From Osmia lignaria lignaria (Eukaryota > Arthropoda > Insecta > Hymenoptera > Megachilidae): a stretch of DNA of 64,000 nt. This document shows positions 43,409-60,435 of the stretch, piece after piece (position 1 is the stretch's first letter; each line of letters opens with the position of its first letter). The notes beneath the pieces were generated by a model. It made no database searches, was not told the DNA's origin, and saw nothing but the letters and a program-made list of their open reading frames with translations. Position numbers and translations under genes: made by a program. The stretch spans positions 1,550,001 through 1,614,000 of the forward strand of contig NC_135035.1 in assembly GCF_051020975.1 (NCBI RefSeq), given 5' to 3'.

Positions 43409-44808
43409 AATATACTGATTCATTCCCATAGATCAATGTACATTTAATAACAATATCATTAGTACTATACCTACATTAAATATGTAATGTAGATTTAATA
43501 ACAATATCATTATTACTATATCTACAATAGATATAATGTCCTGTACAGATTCATTCCAACAGATCAATGTACATTTAATCACAATATCATTAGTACTATA
43601 TCTACATTCGATATAATGTAATCTACTTATTCGTTCCCACAGATCAATGTACATATAATACCAATATCATTAGTACTATATCTACATTAGATATCTACAT
43701 TAGATATGTAATGTAGAATTAATAACAATATTATGATTACTATATCTAAATTTCATATAATGTAATATACTGATTCATTCCCACAGATCAAAGTACATTT
43801 AATAACAATATCATTAGTACTATATCTACATTAGATATAATGTAATATACTGACACCTTCCCACAGATAAATGTACATTTTAATAACAACATCAATCATA
43901 CTATATCTACATCGGTTATAACGTAATATACTGCTTCCTTCGCACAGATCAATGTACATGTAAGAACAATATCATTAGTACAATATCTACATTACATATA
44001 ATGTAATATACTGATTCCTTCTCACAGATCAATGTACATTTAATAACAATATCATTATTACCATATCTACATTAGATATAATGTAATATACTGATTCATT
44101 CCCACAGATCAATGTACATTATTAACAATATCATTATTACCATATCTACATTAGATATTATGCAATATACTGATTCCTTCCCACAGATCAATGTACATTT
44201 GATAATAATATCATTAGTACTATATCAGCATTCGATATAATGTAATATACTGATTCATTCCCACAGATCAATGTACATTTAATAACAATGTCATTAGTAC
44301 TATTCCTACATTAGATATGTAATGTACATTTAATACCAATATCATTAGTAGTATATCTACATTAGATATGTAATGTACATTTAATAACAATATCATTATT
44401 ACCATATCCACATTAGATATAATGTAATATACTGCTTCCTTCCCACAGATCAATGTACATTTAATAAAAATATCATCGGTACTATATCTACATTCGACAT
44501 AATGTAATATACTGATTCATTCCGAAAGATCAATGTACATTTAATAACTATAACATTAGTACTATATCTACATTCGATATGATGTAATACACTGATTCAT
44601 TCCCACAGATCAGTGTACATTTAATACCAATATCATTAGTATTATATCCACATTAGATATGTAATGTTCATTTAATGACAATATCATTATTACTATATCT
44701 ACATTACATCAAATGTAATGTACTGATTTCTTCCCACAGATCAAGATACCTATGTTTAGTGACAACATCATTAGTACTATATCTACATTCGATATAATGT
44801 AATATACT
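43409..44808 (+). repeat. B monomers linking the two long copies
   Basis: First part (to about 43,800) is the ctacattaaatatg and cctgtacagattc series seen also at 36,180 and 56,480. From about 43,803 it jumps to the gacaccttcccacagataaatg and tcggttataacg monomers. That order equals 36,940-37,170 with about 530 bp fewer than the 56.9-57.4 kb version. The last part (44,190-44,450) matches 29,630-29,880 and 31,890-32,100, with one extra 51-bp monomer relative to the latter. Confidence 0.83.
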
Positions 44809-47800
44809 GATTCATTCCCACAGATCAATGTACATTTAATAACAATATCATTAGTACTATATCTACATTAGATATGTAATGTTCATTTAATAACAATATC
44901 ATTATTACCATATTTTCATTACATATTATGTAATATATTGATTCCTTCCCACAGATCAATGTACATTTAATCACAATATCATTATTACTATATCTACAGT
45001 AGATATATTGTCATATTCAGATTCATTCCCACAGATCGAAGTACATTTATTCACAATATCATTATACTATATCTACATTAGATATGTAATGTACATTTAA
45101 TAGCAATATCATTATTACCATATCTACATTGGATATTATGTAATATACTGATTCCTTCCCACAGATCAATGTACATTTGATAGCAATATCATTATTAATA
45201 CATCCACATTAGATATGTAATGTACATTTAATATGAATATCATTGGTACTATATCTACATTCGATATAATGTATTATACCGATTCCTTCCCATAGATCAA
45301 TGTACATTTAATAACAATATCATTATTACCATATCTACATTAGATATTATGTAATATACTGATTCCTTCCCACAGATCAATGTACATTTAATACCAATAT
45401 CATTAGTACTATATCTACATTAGATATGTAATGTACAATTAATAACAATATTATTATTACCATATCTACATTAGATATAATGTAATATACTGATTCCTTC
45501 CCACAGATCAATGTACATTTAATAACAACATCATTCATACTCTCTCTACATCGGATATAATGTGATATACTGATTACTTCCCACAGATCAATGTACATTT
45601 AATAGCGATATCATTATTACTATATCTACATTACATCAAATGTAATGTACTGATTTCTTCCCACAGATCAAGATACCTATGTTTAGTGACATCATCATTA
45701 GTACTATATCTACATTCGATATAATGTAATATACTGATTCATTCGAACAGGTCAATGTACATTTAATAAGAATATCATTGGTACTATATCTACATTCGAT
45801 ATAATGTAATATATTGATTCATTCCCACAGATCAATGTACATTTAGTAACAATATCATTAGCACTATATCTACATTAGATATGTAATGTTCATTTAATAA
45901 CAATATCATTATTACCAGATCTACATTAGATATTATGTAATATACAGATTCCTTCCCACAGATCAATGTACATTTATTACCAATATCATTAGTACTATAT
46001 CTACATTAGTTATGTAATGTTCATTTTATAACAATATCATTATTACCATATCTACATTAGACATTATGTAATATACTGATTCCCTCCCAAAGATCAATGT
46101 ACATTTAATAACTATATCATTATTACCATATCTACATTAGATATTATGTAATATACTGATTCCTTCCCACAGATCAATGTACATTTGATAACAATATCAT
46201 TAGTACTATATCTACATTCGATATAATGTAATATACTTATTCGCTCACACAGAGCAATGTACATATAATACCAATATCATTCGTCCAATATCTACATTAG
46301 ATATGTAATGTACATTTAATAACAATATCATTATTACCATATCTACATTAGATATATTGTAATATACTGATTCATTCCCGCAGATCAATGTACATTTAAT
46401 CACAATATCATTATTACTATATCTACAGTAGATATAATGTCATATTCAGATTCATTCCCACAGATCAAAGTACATTTAATCACAATATCATAAGTACTAT
46501 ATCTACATTAGATATGCAATGTTCATTTAGTAACAATATCATAATTACCATATCTACATTAGATATTATGTAATATACTGATTCCTTCCCACAGATCAAT
46601 GTACATTTGATAATAATATCATTAGTACTATATCAGCATTCGATATAATGTAATATACTGATTCATTCCCACAGATCAATGTACATTTAATAACAATGTC
46701 ATTAGTACTATTCCTACATTAGATATGTAATGTACATTTAATAACAATATCATTATTACCATATCCACATTAGATATAATGTAATATACTGCTTCCTTCC
46801 CACAGATCAATGTACATTTAATAAAAATATCATCGGTACTATATCTACATTCGACATAATGTAATATACTGATTCATTCCGAAAGATCAATGTACATTTA
46901 ATAACTATATCATTAGTACTATATCTACATTCGATATGATGTAATACACTGATTCATTCCCACAGATCAGTGTACATTTAATACCAATATCATTAGTATT
47001 ATATCCACATTAGATATGTAATGTTCATTTAATGACAATATCATTATTACTATATCTACATTACATCAAATGTAATGTACTGATTTCTTCCCACAGATCA
47101 AGATACCTATGTTTAGTGACAACATCATTAGTACTATATCTACATTCGATATAATGTAATATACTGATTCATTCTCACAGATCAATGTACATTTAATAAC
47201 AATATCATTAGTACTATATCTACATTAGATATGTAATGTACATGTAATAGCAATATCATTATTACCATATCTACATTGGATATTATGTAATATACTGATT
47301 CCTTCCCACAGATCAATGTACATTTGATAGCAATATCATTATTACTACATCCACATTAGATATGTAATGTACATTTAATATGAATATCATTGGTACTATA
47401 TCTACATTCGATATAATGTATTATACCGATTCCTTCCCATAGATCAATGTACATTTAATAACAATATCATTATTACCATATCTACATTAGATATTATGTA
47501 ATATACTGATTCCTTCCCACAGATCAATGTACATTTAATACCAATATCATTAGTTTTATATCTACATTAGATATGTAATGTACAATTAATAACAATATTA
47601 TTATTACCATATCTACATTAGATATAATGTAATATACTGATTCCTTCCCACAGATCAATGTACATTTAATAACAACATCATTCATACTCTCTCTACATCG
47701 GATATAATCTGATATACTGATTACTTCCCACAGATCAATGTACATTTAATAGCGATATCATTATTACTATATCTACATTACATCAAATGTAATGTACTGA

Positions 47801-50294
47801 TTTCTTCCCACAGATCAAGATACCTATGTTTAGTGACATCATCATTAGTACTATATCTACATTCGATATAATGTAATATACTGATTCATTCGAACAGGCC
47901 AATGTACATTTAATAAGAATATCATTGGTACTATATCTACATTCGATATAATGTAATATATTGATTCATTCCCACAGATCAATGTACATTTAGTAACAAT
48001 ATCATTAGTACTATATCTACATTCGATATAATGTGATATACTTATTCGTTCCCACAGATCAATGTACATTTAATAACAATATCATTAGTACTATATCTAC
48101 ATTAGATATGTAATGTTCATTTAATAACAATATCATTATTACCAGATCTACATTAGATATTATGTAATATACAGATTCCTTCCCACAGATCAATGTACAT
48201 TTATTACCAATATCATTAGTACTATATCTACATTAGTTATGTAATGTTCATTTTATAACAATATCATTATTACCATATCTACATTAGATATTATGTAATA
48301 TACTGATTCCCTCCCAAAGATCAATGTACATTTAATAACTATATCATTATTACCATATCTACATTAGATATTATGTAATATACTGATTCCTTCCCACAGA
48401 TCAATGTACATTTGATAACAATATCATTAGTACTATATCTACATTCGATATAATGTAATATACTGATACCTTCCCACAGATCAATGTACATTTAATAACA
48501 ATATCATTGGTACCACATCTACATTCGATACAATGTAACATAATGATTCATTCCCACAGATCAATCTACATTTAATAACAATATCATTATTACCATCTCT
48601 ACATTAGATATAATGTCATTTACAGATTCATTCCCACAGATCAATGTACATTTAATACCAATATCATTAGTACTATATCTACGTTAGATATGTAATGTAC
48701 AATTAATAGCAATATTATTATTACCATATCTACATTAGATATAATGTAATATACTGATTCATTCCCATAGATCAATGTACATTTAATAACAATATCATTA
48801 GTACTATACCTACATTAAATATGTAATGTAGATTTAATAACAATATCATTATTACTATATCTACAATAGATATAATGTCCTGTACAGAATCATTCCAACA
48901 GATCAATGTACATTTAATCACAATATCATTAGTACTATATCTACATTCGATATAATGTAATCTACTTATTCGTTCCCACAGATCAATGTACATATAATAC
49001 CAATATCATTAGTGCTATATCTACATTAGATATCTACATTAGATATGTAATGTAGAATTAATAACAATATTATGATTACTATATCTAAATTTCATATAAT
49101 GTAATATACTGATTCATTCCCACAGATCAAAGTACATTTAATAACAATATCATTATTACCATATCTACATTAGATATAATGTAATATACTGATTCATTCC
49201 CACAGATCAATGTACATTATTAACAATATCATTATTACCATATCTACATTAGATATTATGCAATATGCTGATTCCTTCCCACAGATCAATGTACATTTTA
49301 ATAACAATATCATTAGTAGTATATGTACATTCGATATAATGTAATATACTGACTCATTCCCACAGATCAATGTACATTTAATTACAATATCATTATAACT
49401 ATATCTACATTAGATATAATGTGATATACTGATTCATTCCCACAGATCAATGTACATTTAATAACAATATCATTGGTACTATATCTACATTAGATATGTA
49501 ATGTACATTTAATAACAATATCATTAGTACTATATCTACATTAGATATAATGTAATATACTGACACCTTCCCACAGATAAATGTACATTTTAATAACAAC
49601 ATCAATCATACTATATCTACATCGGTTATAACGTAATATACTGCTTCCTTCGCACAGATCAATGTACATGTAAGAACAATATCATTAGTACAATATCTAC
49701 ATTACATATAATGTAATATACTGATTCCTTCTCACAGATCAATGTACATTTAATAACAATATCATTATTACCATATCTACATTAGATATGTAATGTACAT
49801 TTAATACCAATATCATTAGTAGTATATCTACATTAGATATGTAATGTACATTTAATAACAATATCATTATTACCATATCCACATTAGATATAATGTAATA
49901 TACTGCTTCCTTCCCACAGATCAATGTACATTTAATAAAAATATCATCGGTACTATATCTACATTCGACATAATGTAATATACTGATTCATTCCGAAAGA
50001 TCAATGTACATTTAATAACTATATCATTAGTACTATATCTACATTCGATATGATGTAATACACTGATTCATTCCCACAGATCAGTGTACATTTAATACCA
50101 ATATCATTAGTATTATATCCACATTAGATATGTAATGTTCATTTAATGACAATATCATTATTACTATATCTACATTACATCAAATGTAATGTACTGATTT
50201 CTTCCCACAGATCAAGATACCTATGTTTAGTGACAACATCATTAGTACTATATCTACATTCGATATAATGTAATATACTGATTCATTCCCACAG

Positions 50295-52498
50295 ATCAAT
50301 GTACATTTAATAACAATATCATTAGTACTATATCTACATTAGATATGTAATGTTCATTTAATAACAATATCATTATTACCATATCTTCATTACATATTAT
50401 GTAATATATTGATTCCTTCCCACAGATCAATGTACATTTAATCACAATATCATTATTACTATATCTACAGTAGATATATTGTCATATTCAGATTCATTCC
50501 CACAGATCGAAGTACATTTATTCACAATATCATTATACTATATCTACATTAGATATGTAATGTACATTTAATAGCAATATCATTATTACCATATCTACAT
50601 TGGATATTATGTAATATACTGATTCCTTCCCACAGATCAATGTACATTTGATAGCAATATCATTATTACTACATCCACATTAGATATGTAATGTACATTT
50701 AATATGAATATCATTGGTACTATATCTACATTCGATATAATGTATTATACCGATTCCTTCCCATAGATCAATGTACATTTAATAACAATATCATTATTAC
50801 CATATCTACATTAGATATTATGTAATATACTGATTCCTTCCCACAGATCAATGTACATTTAATACCAATATCATTAGTACTATATCTACATTAGATATGT
50901 AATGTACAATTAATAACAATATTATTATTACCATATCTACATTAGATATAATGTCATATACTGATTCCTTCCCACAGATCAATGTACATTTAATAACAAC
51001 ATCATTCATACTCTCTCTACATCGGATATAATCTGATATACTGATTACTTCCCACAGATCAATGTACATTTAATAGCGATATCATTATTACTATATCTAC
51101 ATTACATCAAATGTAATGTACTGATTTCTTCCCACAGATCAAGATACCTATGTTTAGTGACATCATCATTAGTACTATATCTACATTCGATATAATGTAA
51201 TATACTGATTCATTCGAACAGGTCAATGTACATTTAATAAGAATATCATTGGTACTATATCTACATTCGATATAATGTAATATATTGATTCATTCCCACA
51301 GATCAATGTACATTTAGTAACAATATCATTAGTACTATATCTACATTCGATATAATGTGATATACTTATTCGTTCCCACAGATCAATGTACATTTAATAA
51401 CAATATCATTAGTACTATATCTACATTAGATATGTAATGTTCATTTAATAACAATATCATTATTACCAGATCTACATTAGATATTATGTAATATACAGAT
51501 TCCTTCCCACAGATCAATGTACATTTATTACCAATATCATTAGTACTATATCTACATTAGTTATGTAATGTTCATTTTATAACAATATCATTATTACCAT
51601 ATCTACATTAGATATTATGTAATATACTGATTCCCTCCCAAAGATCAATGTACATTTAATAACTATATCATTATTACCATATCTACATTAGATATTATGT
51701 AATATACTGATTCCTTCCCACAGATCAATGTACATTTGATAACAATATCATTAGTACTATATCTACATTCGATATAATGTAATATACTGATACCTTCCCA
51801 CAGATCAATGTACATTTAATAACAATATCATTGGTACCATATCTACATTCGATACAATGTAACATAATGATTCATTCCCACAGATCAATCTACATTTAAT
51901 AACAATATCATTATTACCATCTCTACATTAGATATAATGTCATTTACAGATTCATTCCCACAGATCAATGTACATTTAATACCAATATCATTAGTACTAT
52001 ATCTACGTTAGATATGTAATGTACAATTAATAGCAATATTATTATTACCATATCTACATTAGATATAATGTCATATACTGATTCCTTCCCACAGATCAAT
52101 GTACATTTAATAACAACATCATTCATACTCTCTCTACATCGGATATAATCTGATATACTGATTACTTCCCACAGATCAATGTACATTTAATAGCGATATC
52201 ATTATTACTATATCTACATTACATCAAATGTAATGTACTGATTTCTTCCCACAGATCAAGATACCTATGTTTAGTGACATCATCATTAGTACTATATCTA
52301 CATTCGATATAATGTAATATACTGATTCATTCGAACAGGTCAATGTACATTTAATAAGAATATCATTGGTACTATATCTACATTCGATATAATGTAATAT
52401 ATTGATTTATTCCCACAGATCAATGTACATTTAGTAACAATATCATTAGTACTATATCTACATTCGATATAATGTGATATACTTATTCGTTCCCACAG
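50295..52498 (+). repeat. 2,204-bp HOR, unit 1 of the second series
   Basis: Counterpart of 37,726-39,929 in the 12,569-bp duplication, with the same monomer order and the shared tgatttattcccacag variant near 52,403. Confidence 0.92.
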
Positions 52499-54702
52499 AT
52501 CAATGTACATTTAATAACAATATCATTAGTACTATATCTACATTAGATATGTAATGTTCATTTAATAACAATATCATTATTACCATATCTTCATTACATA
52601 TTATGTAATATATTGATTCCTTCCCACAGATCAATGTACATTTAATCACAATATCATTATTACTATATCTACAGTAGATATATTGTCATATTCAGATTCA
52701 TTCCCACAGATCGAAGTACATTTATTCACAATATCATTATACTATATCTACATTAGATATGTAATGTACATTTAATAGCAATATCATTATTACCATATCT
52801 ACATTGGATATTATGTAATATACTGATTCCTTCCCACAGATCAATGTACATTTGATAGCAATATCATTATTACTACATCCACATTAGATATGTAATGTAC
52901 ATTTAATATGAATATCATTGGTACTATATCTACATTCGATATAATGTATTATACCGATTCCTTCCCATAGATCAATGTACATTTAATAACAATATCATTA
53001 TTACCATATCTACATTAGATATTATGTAATATACTGATTCCTTCCCACAGATCAATGTTCATTTAATACCAATATCATTAGTACTATATCTACATTAGAT
53101 ATGTAATGTACAATTAATAACAATATTATTATTACCATATCTACATTAGATATAATGTCATATACTGATTCCTTCCCACAGATCAATGTACATTTAATAA
53201 CAACATCATTCATACTCTCTCTACATCGGATATAATCTGATATACTGATTACTTCCCACAGATCAATGTACATTTAATAGCGATATCATTATTACTATAT
53301 CTACATTACATCAAATGTAATGTACTGATTTCTTCCCACAGATCAAGATACCTATGTTTAGTGACATCATCATTAGTACTATATCTACATTCGATATAAT
53401 GTAATATACTGATTCATTCGAACAGGTCAATGTACATTTAATAAGAATATCATTGGTACTATATCTACATTCGATATAATGTAATATATTGATTCATTCC
53501 CACAGATCAATGTACATTTAGTAACAATATCATTAGTACTATATCTACATTCGATATAATGTGATATACTTATTCGTTCCCACAGATCAATGTACATTTA
53601 ATAACAATATCATTAGTACTATATCTACATTAGATATGTAATGTTCATTTAATAACAATATCATTATTACCAGATCTACATTAGATATTATGTAATATAC
53701 AGATTCCTTCCCACAGATCAATGTACATTTATTACCAATATCATTAGTACTATATCTACATTAGTTATGTAATGTTCATTTTATAACAATATCATTATTA
53801 CCATATCTACATTAGATATTATGTAATATACTGATTCCCTCCCAAAGATCAATGTACATTTAATAACTATATCATTATTACCATATCTACATTAGATATT
53901 ATGTAATATACTGATTCCTTCCCACAGATCAATGTACATTTGATAACAATATCATTAGTACTATATCTACATTCGATATAATGTAATATACTGATACCTT
54001 CCCACAGATCAATGTACATTTAATAACAATATCATTGGTACCATATCTACATTCGATACAATGTAACATAATGATTCATTCCCACAGATCAATCTACATT
54101 TAATAACAATATCATTATTACCATCTCTACATTAGATATAATGTCATTTACAGATTCATTCCCACAGATCAATGTACATTTAATACCAATATCATTAGTA
54201 CTATATCTACGTTAGATATGTAATGTACAATTAATAGCAATATTATTATTACCATATCTACATTAGATATAATGTCATATACTGATTCCTTCCCACAGAT
54301 CAATGTACATTTAATAACAACATCATTCATACTCTCTCTACATCGGATATAATCTGATATACTGATTACTTCCCACAGATCAATGTACATTTAATAGCGA
54401 TATCATTATTACTATATCTACATTACATCAAATGTAATGTACTGATTTCTTCCCACAGATCAAGATACCTATGTTTAGTGACATCATCATTAGTACTATA
54501 TCTACATTCGATATAATGTAATATACTGATTCATTCGAACAGGTCAATGTACATTTAATAAGAATATCATTGGTACTATATCTACATTCGATATAATGTA
54601 ATATATTGATTCATTCCCACAGATCAATGTACATTTAGTAACAATATCATTAGTACTATATCTACATTCGATATAATGTGATATACTTATTCGTTCCCAC
54701 AG
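52499..54702 (+). repeat. 2,204-bp HOR, unit 2 of the second series
   Basis: Counterpart of 39,930-42,133. It has a private aatgttcattt near 53,055 where other units have aatgtacattt. Confidence 0.92.
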
Positions 54703-56479
54703 ATCAATGTACATTTAATAACAATATCATTAGTACTATATCTACATTAGATATGTAATGTTCATTTAATAACAATATCATTATTACCATATCTTCATTA
54801 CATATTATGTAATATATTGATTCCTTCCCACAGATCAATGTACATTTAATCACAATATCATTATTACTATATCTACAGTAGATATATTGTCATATTCAGA
54901 TTCATTCCCACAGATCGAAGTACATTTATTCACAATATCATTATACTATATCTACATTAGATATGTAATGTACATTTAATAGCAATATCATTATTACCAT
55001 ATCTACATTGGATATTATGTAATATACTGATTCCTTCCCACAGATCAATGTACATTTGATAGCAATATCATTATTACTACATCCACATTAGATATGTAAT
55101 GTACATTTAATATGAATATCATTGGTACTATATCTACATTCGATATAATGTATTATACCGATTCCTTCCCATAGATCAATGTACATTTAATAACAATATC
55201 ATTATTACCATATCTACATTAGATATTATGTAATATACTGATTCCTTCCCACAGATCAATGTACATTTAATACCAATATCATTAGTACTATATCTACATT
55301 AGATATGTAATGTACAATTAATAACAATATTATTATTACCATATCTACATTAGATATAATGTCATATACTGATTCCTTCCCACAGATCAATGTACATTTA
55401 ATAACAACATCATTCATACTCTCTCTACATCGGATATAATCTGATATACTGATTACTTCCCACAGATCAATGTACATTTAATAGCGATATCATTATTACT
55501 ATATCTACATTACATCAAATGTAATGTACTGATTTCTTCCCACAGATCAAGATACCTATGTTTAGTGACATCATCATTAGTACTATATCTACATTCGATA
55601 TAATGTAATATACTGATTCATTCGAACAGGTCAATGTACATTTAATAAGAATATCATTGGTACTATATCTACATTCGATATAATGTAATATATTGATTCA
55701 TTCCCACAGATCAATGTACATTTAGTAACAATATCATTAGTACTATATCTACATTCGATATAATGTGATATACTTATTCGTTCCCACAGATCAATGTACA
55801 TTTAATAACAATATCATTAGTACTATATCTACATTAGATATGTAATGTTCATTTAATAACAATATCATTATTACCAGATCTACATTAGATATTATGTAAT
55901 ATACAGATTCCTTCCCACAGATCAATGTACATTTATTACCAATATCATTAGTACTATATCTACATTAGTTATGTAATGTTCATTTTATAACAATATCATT
56001 ATTACCATATCTACATTAGATATTATGTAATATACTGATTCCCTCCCAAAGATCAATGTACATTTAATAACTATATCATTATTACCATATCTACATTAGA
56101 TATTATGTAATATACTGATTCCTTCCCACAGATCAATGTACATTTGATAACAATATCATTAGTACTATATCTACATTCGATATAATGTAATATACTGATA
56201 CCTTCCCACAGATCAATGTACATTTAATAACAATATCATTGGTACCATATCTACATTCGATACAATGTAACATAATGATTCATTCCCACAGATCAATCTA
56301 CATTTAATAACAATATCATTATTACCATCTCTACATTAGATATAATGTCATTTACAGATTCATTCCCACAGATCAATGTACATTTAATACCAATATCATT
56401 AGTACTATATCTACGTTAGATATGTAATGTACAATTAATAGCAATATTATTATTACCATATCTACATTAGATATAATGT
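54703..56479 (+). repeat. 2,204-bp HOR, unit 3 of the second series (partial)
   Basis: Third unit, 1,777 bp, intact over the seven monomers that unit 3 of the first series lacks. It ends where atgtcatatactgattcc of the HOR is replaced by atgtaatatactgattcattcccatag, the same exit sequence as at 36,178 and 43,408. Confidence 0.9.
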
Positions 56480-57640
56480 AATATACTGATTCATTCCCAT
56501 AGATCAATGTACATTTAATAACAATATCATTAGTACTATACCTACATTAAATATGTAATGTAGATTTAATAACAATATCATTATTACTATATCTACAATA
56601 GATATAATGTCCTGTACAGATTCATTCCAACAGATCAATGTACATTTAATCACAATATCATTAGTACTATATCTACATTCGATATAATGTAATCTACTTA
56701 TTCGTTCCCACAGATCAATGTACATATAATACCAATATCATTAGTACTATATCTACATTAGATATCTACATTAGATATGTAATGTAGAATTAATAACAAT
56801 ATTATGATTACTATATCTAAATTTCATATAATGTAATATACTGATTCATTCCCACAGATCAAAGTACATTTAATAACAATATCATTATTACCATATCTAC
56901 ATTAGATATAATGTAATATACTGATTCATTCCCACAGATCAATGTACATTATTAACAATATCATTATTACCATATCTACATTAGATATTATGCAATATGC
57001 TGATTCCTTCCCACAGATCAATGTACATTTTAATAACAATATCATTAGTAGTATATGTACATTCGATATAATGTAATATACTGACTCATTCCCACAGATC
57101 AATGTACATTTAATTACAATATCATTATAACTATATCTACATTAGATATAATGTGATATACTGATTCATTCCCACTGATCAATGTACATTATTAACAATA
57201 TCATTATTACCATATCTACATTACATATAATGTCATATACTGATTGCTACCCACAGATCAATGTACATTTAATAACAATATCATTAGCACCATTTGTACA
57301 TTCCATATAATGTGATATACTGATTCATTCCCACAGATCAATGTACATTTAATAACAATATCATTGGTACTATATCTACATTAGATATGTAATGTACATT
57401 TAATAACAATATCATTAGTACTATATCTACATTAGATATAATGTAATATACTGACACCTTCCCACAGATAAATGTACATTTTAATAACAACATCAATCAT
57501 ACTATATCTACATCGGTTATAACGTAATATACTGCTTCCTTCGCACAGATCAATGTACATGTAAGAACAATGTCATTAGTACAATATCTACATTACATAT
57601 AATGTAATATACTGATTCCTTCTCACAGATCAATGTACAT
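56480..57640 (+). repeat. B monomers after the second HOR series
   Basis: Matches the 36,180-37,170 series (offset 20,301 at the start) and then carries two further monomers near 57,175-57,330: cattcccactgatc, and a gattgctacccacag type with attagcaccatttg. The gacaccttcccacag and tcggttataacg monomers follow near 57,450-57,510. Confidence 0.83.
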
Positions 57641-57821
57641 TTAATACCAATATCATTAGTGCTATACCTACATTATATATGTAATGTAGATTTAATAACA
57701 ATATCATTATTACCATATCTACATTAGATATAATGTAATATACCGATTCATTCCCACAGATCAATGTACATTTAATAACAGTATCATTAGTACTATACCT
57801 ACATTAGATATGTAATGTAGA

Positions 57822-58820
57822 TTTAATAACAATATCATTATTGCCATATCTACATTAGATAGAGTGCAATATACGGATACGTTCCCACAGATCAATGTTC
57901 ATTTAATAACAATATCATTGATATTATATCTACATTCCATATGTAGTGTACATTTAACAACAAAATCGTTATTACCATATCTACATACGATAAAGTGTAA
58001 TATACTGATTCCTTCCCACAGATCAATGGACATTTAATAACAATATCATTAGTACTATACCAACATTAGATATGTAACGTAGATTTAATAACAATATCAT
58101 TATTACCATGTCTACATTAGATATAATGTAATATACTGATTCCTTCCCACAGATCAATGTACATTTAATAACAGTATCATTATTTCTATAGCTACACTAG
58201 ATATAATGTCATATACAGATTCATTCCAACAGATCAATTTACATTTAATCACAATATCGTTAGTACTATATCTACATTAAGTATGAAATGTAGATTTAAT
58301 AACAATATGTTTATTACCATATCTACATTAGATATAATGTAATATGCTGATTCCTTCCCACAGATCAATGTTCATTTCATACCAATATCATTAGTACTAT
58401 ATCTACATTAGATATGTAATGTACAATTAATAACAATATTATTATTATCATATCAACATTAGATATAATGTAATATACTGATTACTACCGACAGATCAAT
58501 GTAAATTTAATAACAATATCATTAACACATATCTACATTCGATATAACGTAATATACTGATTCATTCCCGCAGATCAATGTACATTTAATAACAATAACA
58601 TTATTACTATATGTACAATATATGTAATGTCATGTACAGATTCATTCAAACAGATCAATGTACATTTAATCACAATATCATTAGTACTATATCTACATTC
58701 GAAATAATGTAATATACTGATTCATTCCCACAGATCAATGTACATTTAACAACAATATCATTTTTACTATTTGTACAGTAGATATAATGTCATATTCAGA
58801 TTCATTCCCGCAGATCAATG
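57822..58820 (+). repeat. 1,615-bp-offset repeat in the B tail, copy 1
   Basis: Shares with 59,437-60,435 the rare monomers cattattgccatatc with gatagagtgcaat, attgatattat, acaacaaaatcg, aacaatatgtttatt and cattaacacatatc (58,521 and 60,136). Substitutions between copies are visible, for example atctacattccat context tatatc near 57,925 against tatgtc near 59,540, so this pair is older than the 12.6-kb pair. Confidence 0.88.
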
Positions 58821-59436
58821 TACATTTAATAACAACATCATACACACTATATCTACACTGGATATAATGTAATATACTGATTACTTCCCACAGATCAGTG
58901 TACATATAATAGGAATATCTCTATTACTATATCTACATCGGTTATAATGATATATAGTGATTACTTCCCACAGATCAATGTACATTTAATAACAATATCA
59001 TTAGTACTTTATCTACATTAGATATAATGTAATATACTAATACCTTCCCACAGATAAATGTACATTTTAATAACAACATCAATCATACTATATCTACATC
59101 GGTTATAATGTAATATAGTGATTACTTCCCACAGATCAATGTACATTTAATAACAATATCATTAGGACTATATAAACATTACATATAATGTAATATACTG
59201 ATTCCTTCCCACAGATCAATGTACATCTAATAACAATATCATTAGTACTATATCTACATTAGATATGTAATGTACATTTCATAGCAATATCATTATTACC
59301 ATATCTACGTTAGATATAATGTAATATACTGATTCCTTCCCACAGATCAATGTACATTCAATAACAATATCATTGGTACTATATCTACATTCGATATAAT
59401 GTAATATAATGATTCATTCCCACAGATCAATCTACA

Positions 59437-60435
59437 TTTAATAACAATATCATTATTGCCATATCTACATTAGATAGAGTGCAATATACGGATACGTTCC
59501 CACAGATCAATGTTCATTTAATAACAATATCATTGATATTATGTCTACATTCCATATGTAGTGTACATTTAACAACAAAATCGTTATTACCATATCTACA
59601 TACGATAAAGTGTAATATACTGATTCCTTCCCACAGATCAATGGACATTTAATAACAATATCATTAGTACTATACCAACATTAAATATGTAACGTAGATT
59701 TAATAACAATATCATTATTACCATGTCTACATTAGATACAATGTAATATACTGATTCCTTCCCACAGATCAATGTACATTTAATAACAGTATCATTATTT
59801 CTATATCTACACTAGATATAATGTCATATACAGATTCATTCCAACAGATCAATTTACATTTAATCACAATATCGTTAGTACTATATCTACATTAAGTATG
59901 AAATGTAGATTTAATAACAATATGTTTATTACCATATCTACATTAGATATAATGTAATATGCTGATTCCTTCCCACAGATCAATGTACATTTCATACCAA
60001 TATCATTAGTACTATATCTACATTAGATATGTAATGTACAATTTATAACAATATTATTATTATCATATCAACATTAGATATAATGTAATATACTGATTAC
60101 TACCGACAGATCAATGTAAATTTAATAACAATATCATTAACACATATCTACATTCGATATAACGTAATATACTGATTCATTCCCGCAGATCAATGTACAT
60201 TTAATAACAATAACATTATTACTATATGTACAATATATATAATGTCATGTACAGATTCATTCAAACAGATCAATGTACATTTAATCACAATATCATTAGT
60301 ACTATATCTACATTCGATATAATGTAATATACTGATTCATTCCCACAGATCAATGTACATTTAACAACAATATCATTTTTACTATTTGTACAGTAGATAT
60401 AATGTCATATTCAGATTCATTCCCGCAGATCAAAG
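59437..60435 (+). repeat. 1,615-bp-offset repeat in the B tail, copy 2
   Basis: Partner of 57,822-58,820. It ends at attcccgcagatcaaagtac, where the first copy reads attcccgcagatcaatgtac and continues into an A-like aacaacatcatacacac monomer. Confidence 0.88.

Larger units (their letters stand above)
44809..55692 (+). repeat. 12.6-kb-offset duplication in B, copy 2
   Basis: Partner of 32,240-43,123. It carries the same internal 2,204-bp HOR series, including the isolated variant tgatttattcccacag (near 52,403, matching 39,836), which the neighbouring HOR copies in either block lack. Private changes include aatgttcattt near 53,055 and ctgaacgag-type minus-strand change near 53,273 absent from copy 1. 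Confidence 0.9.
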
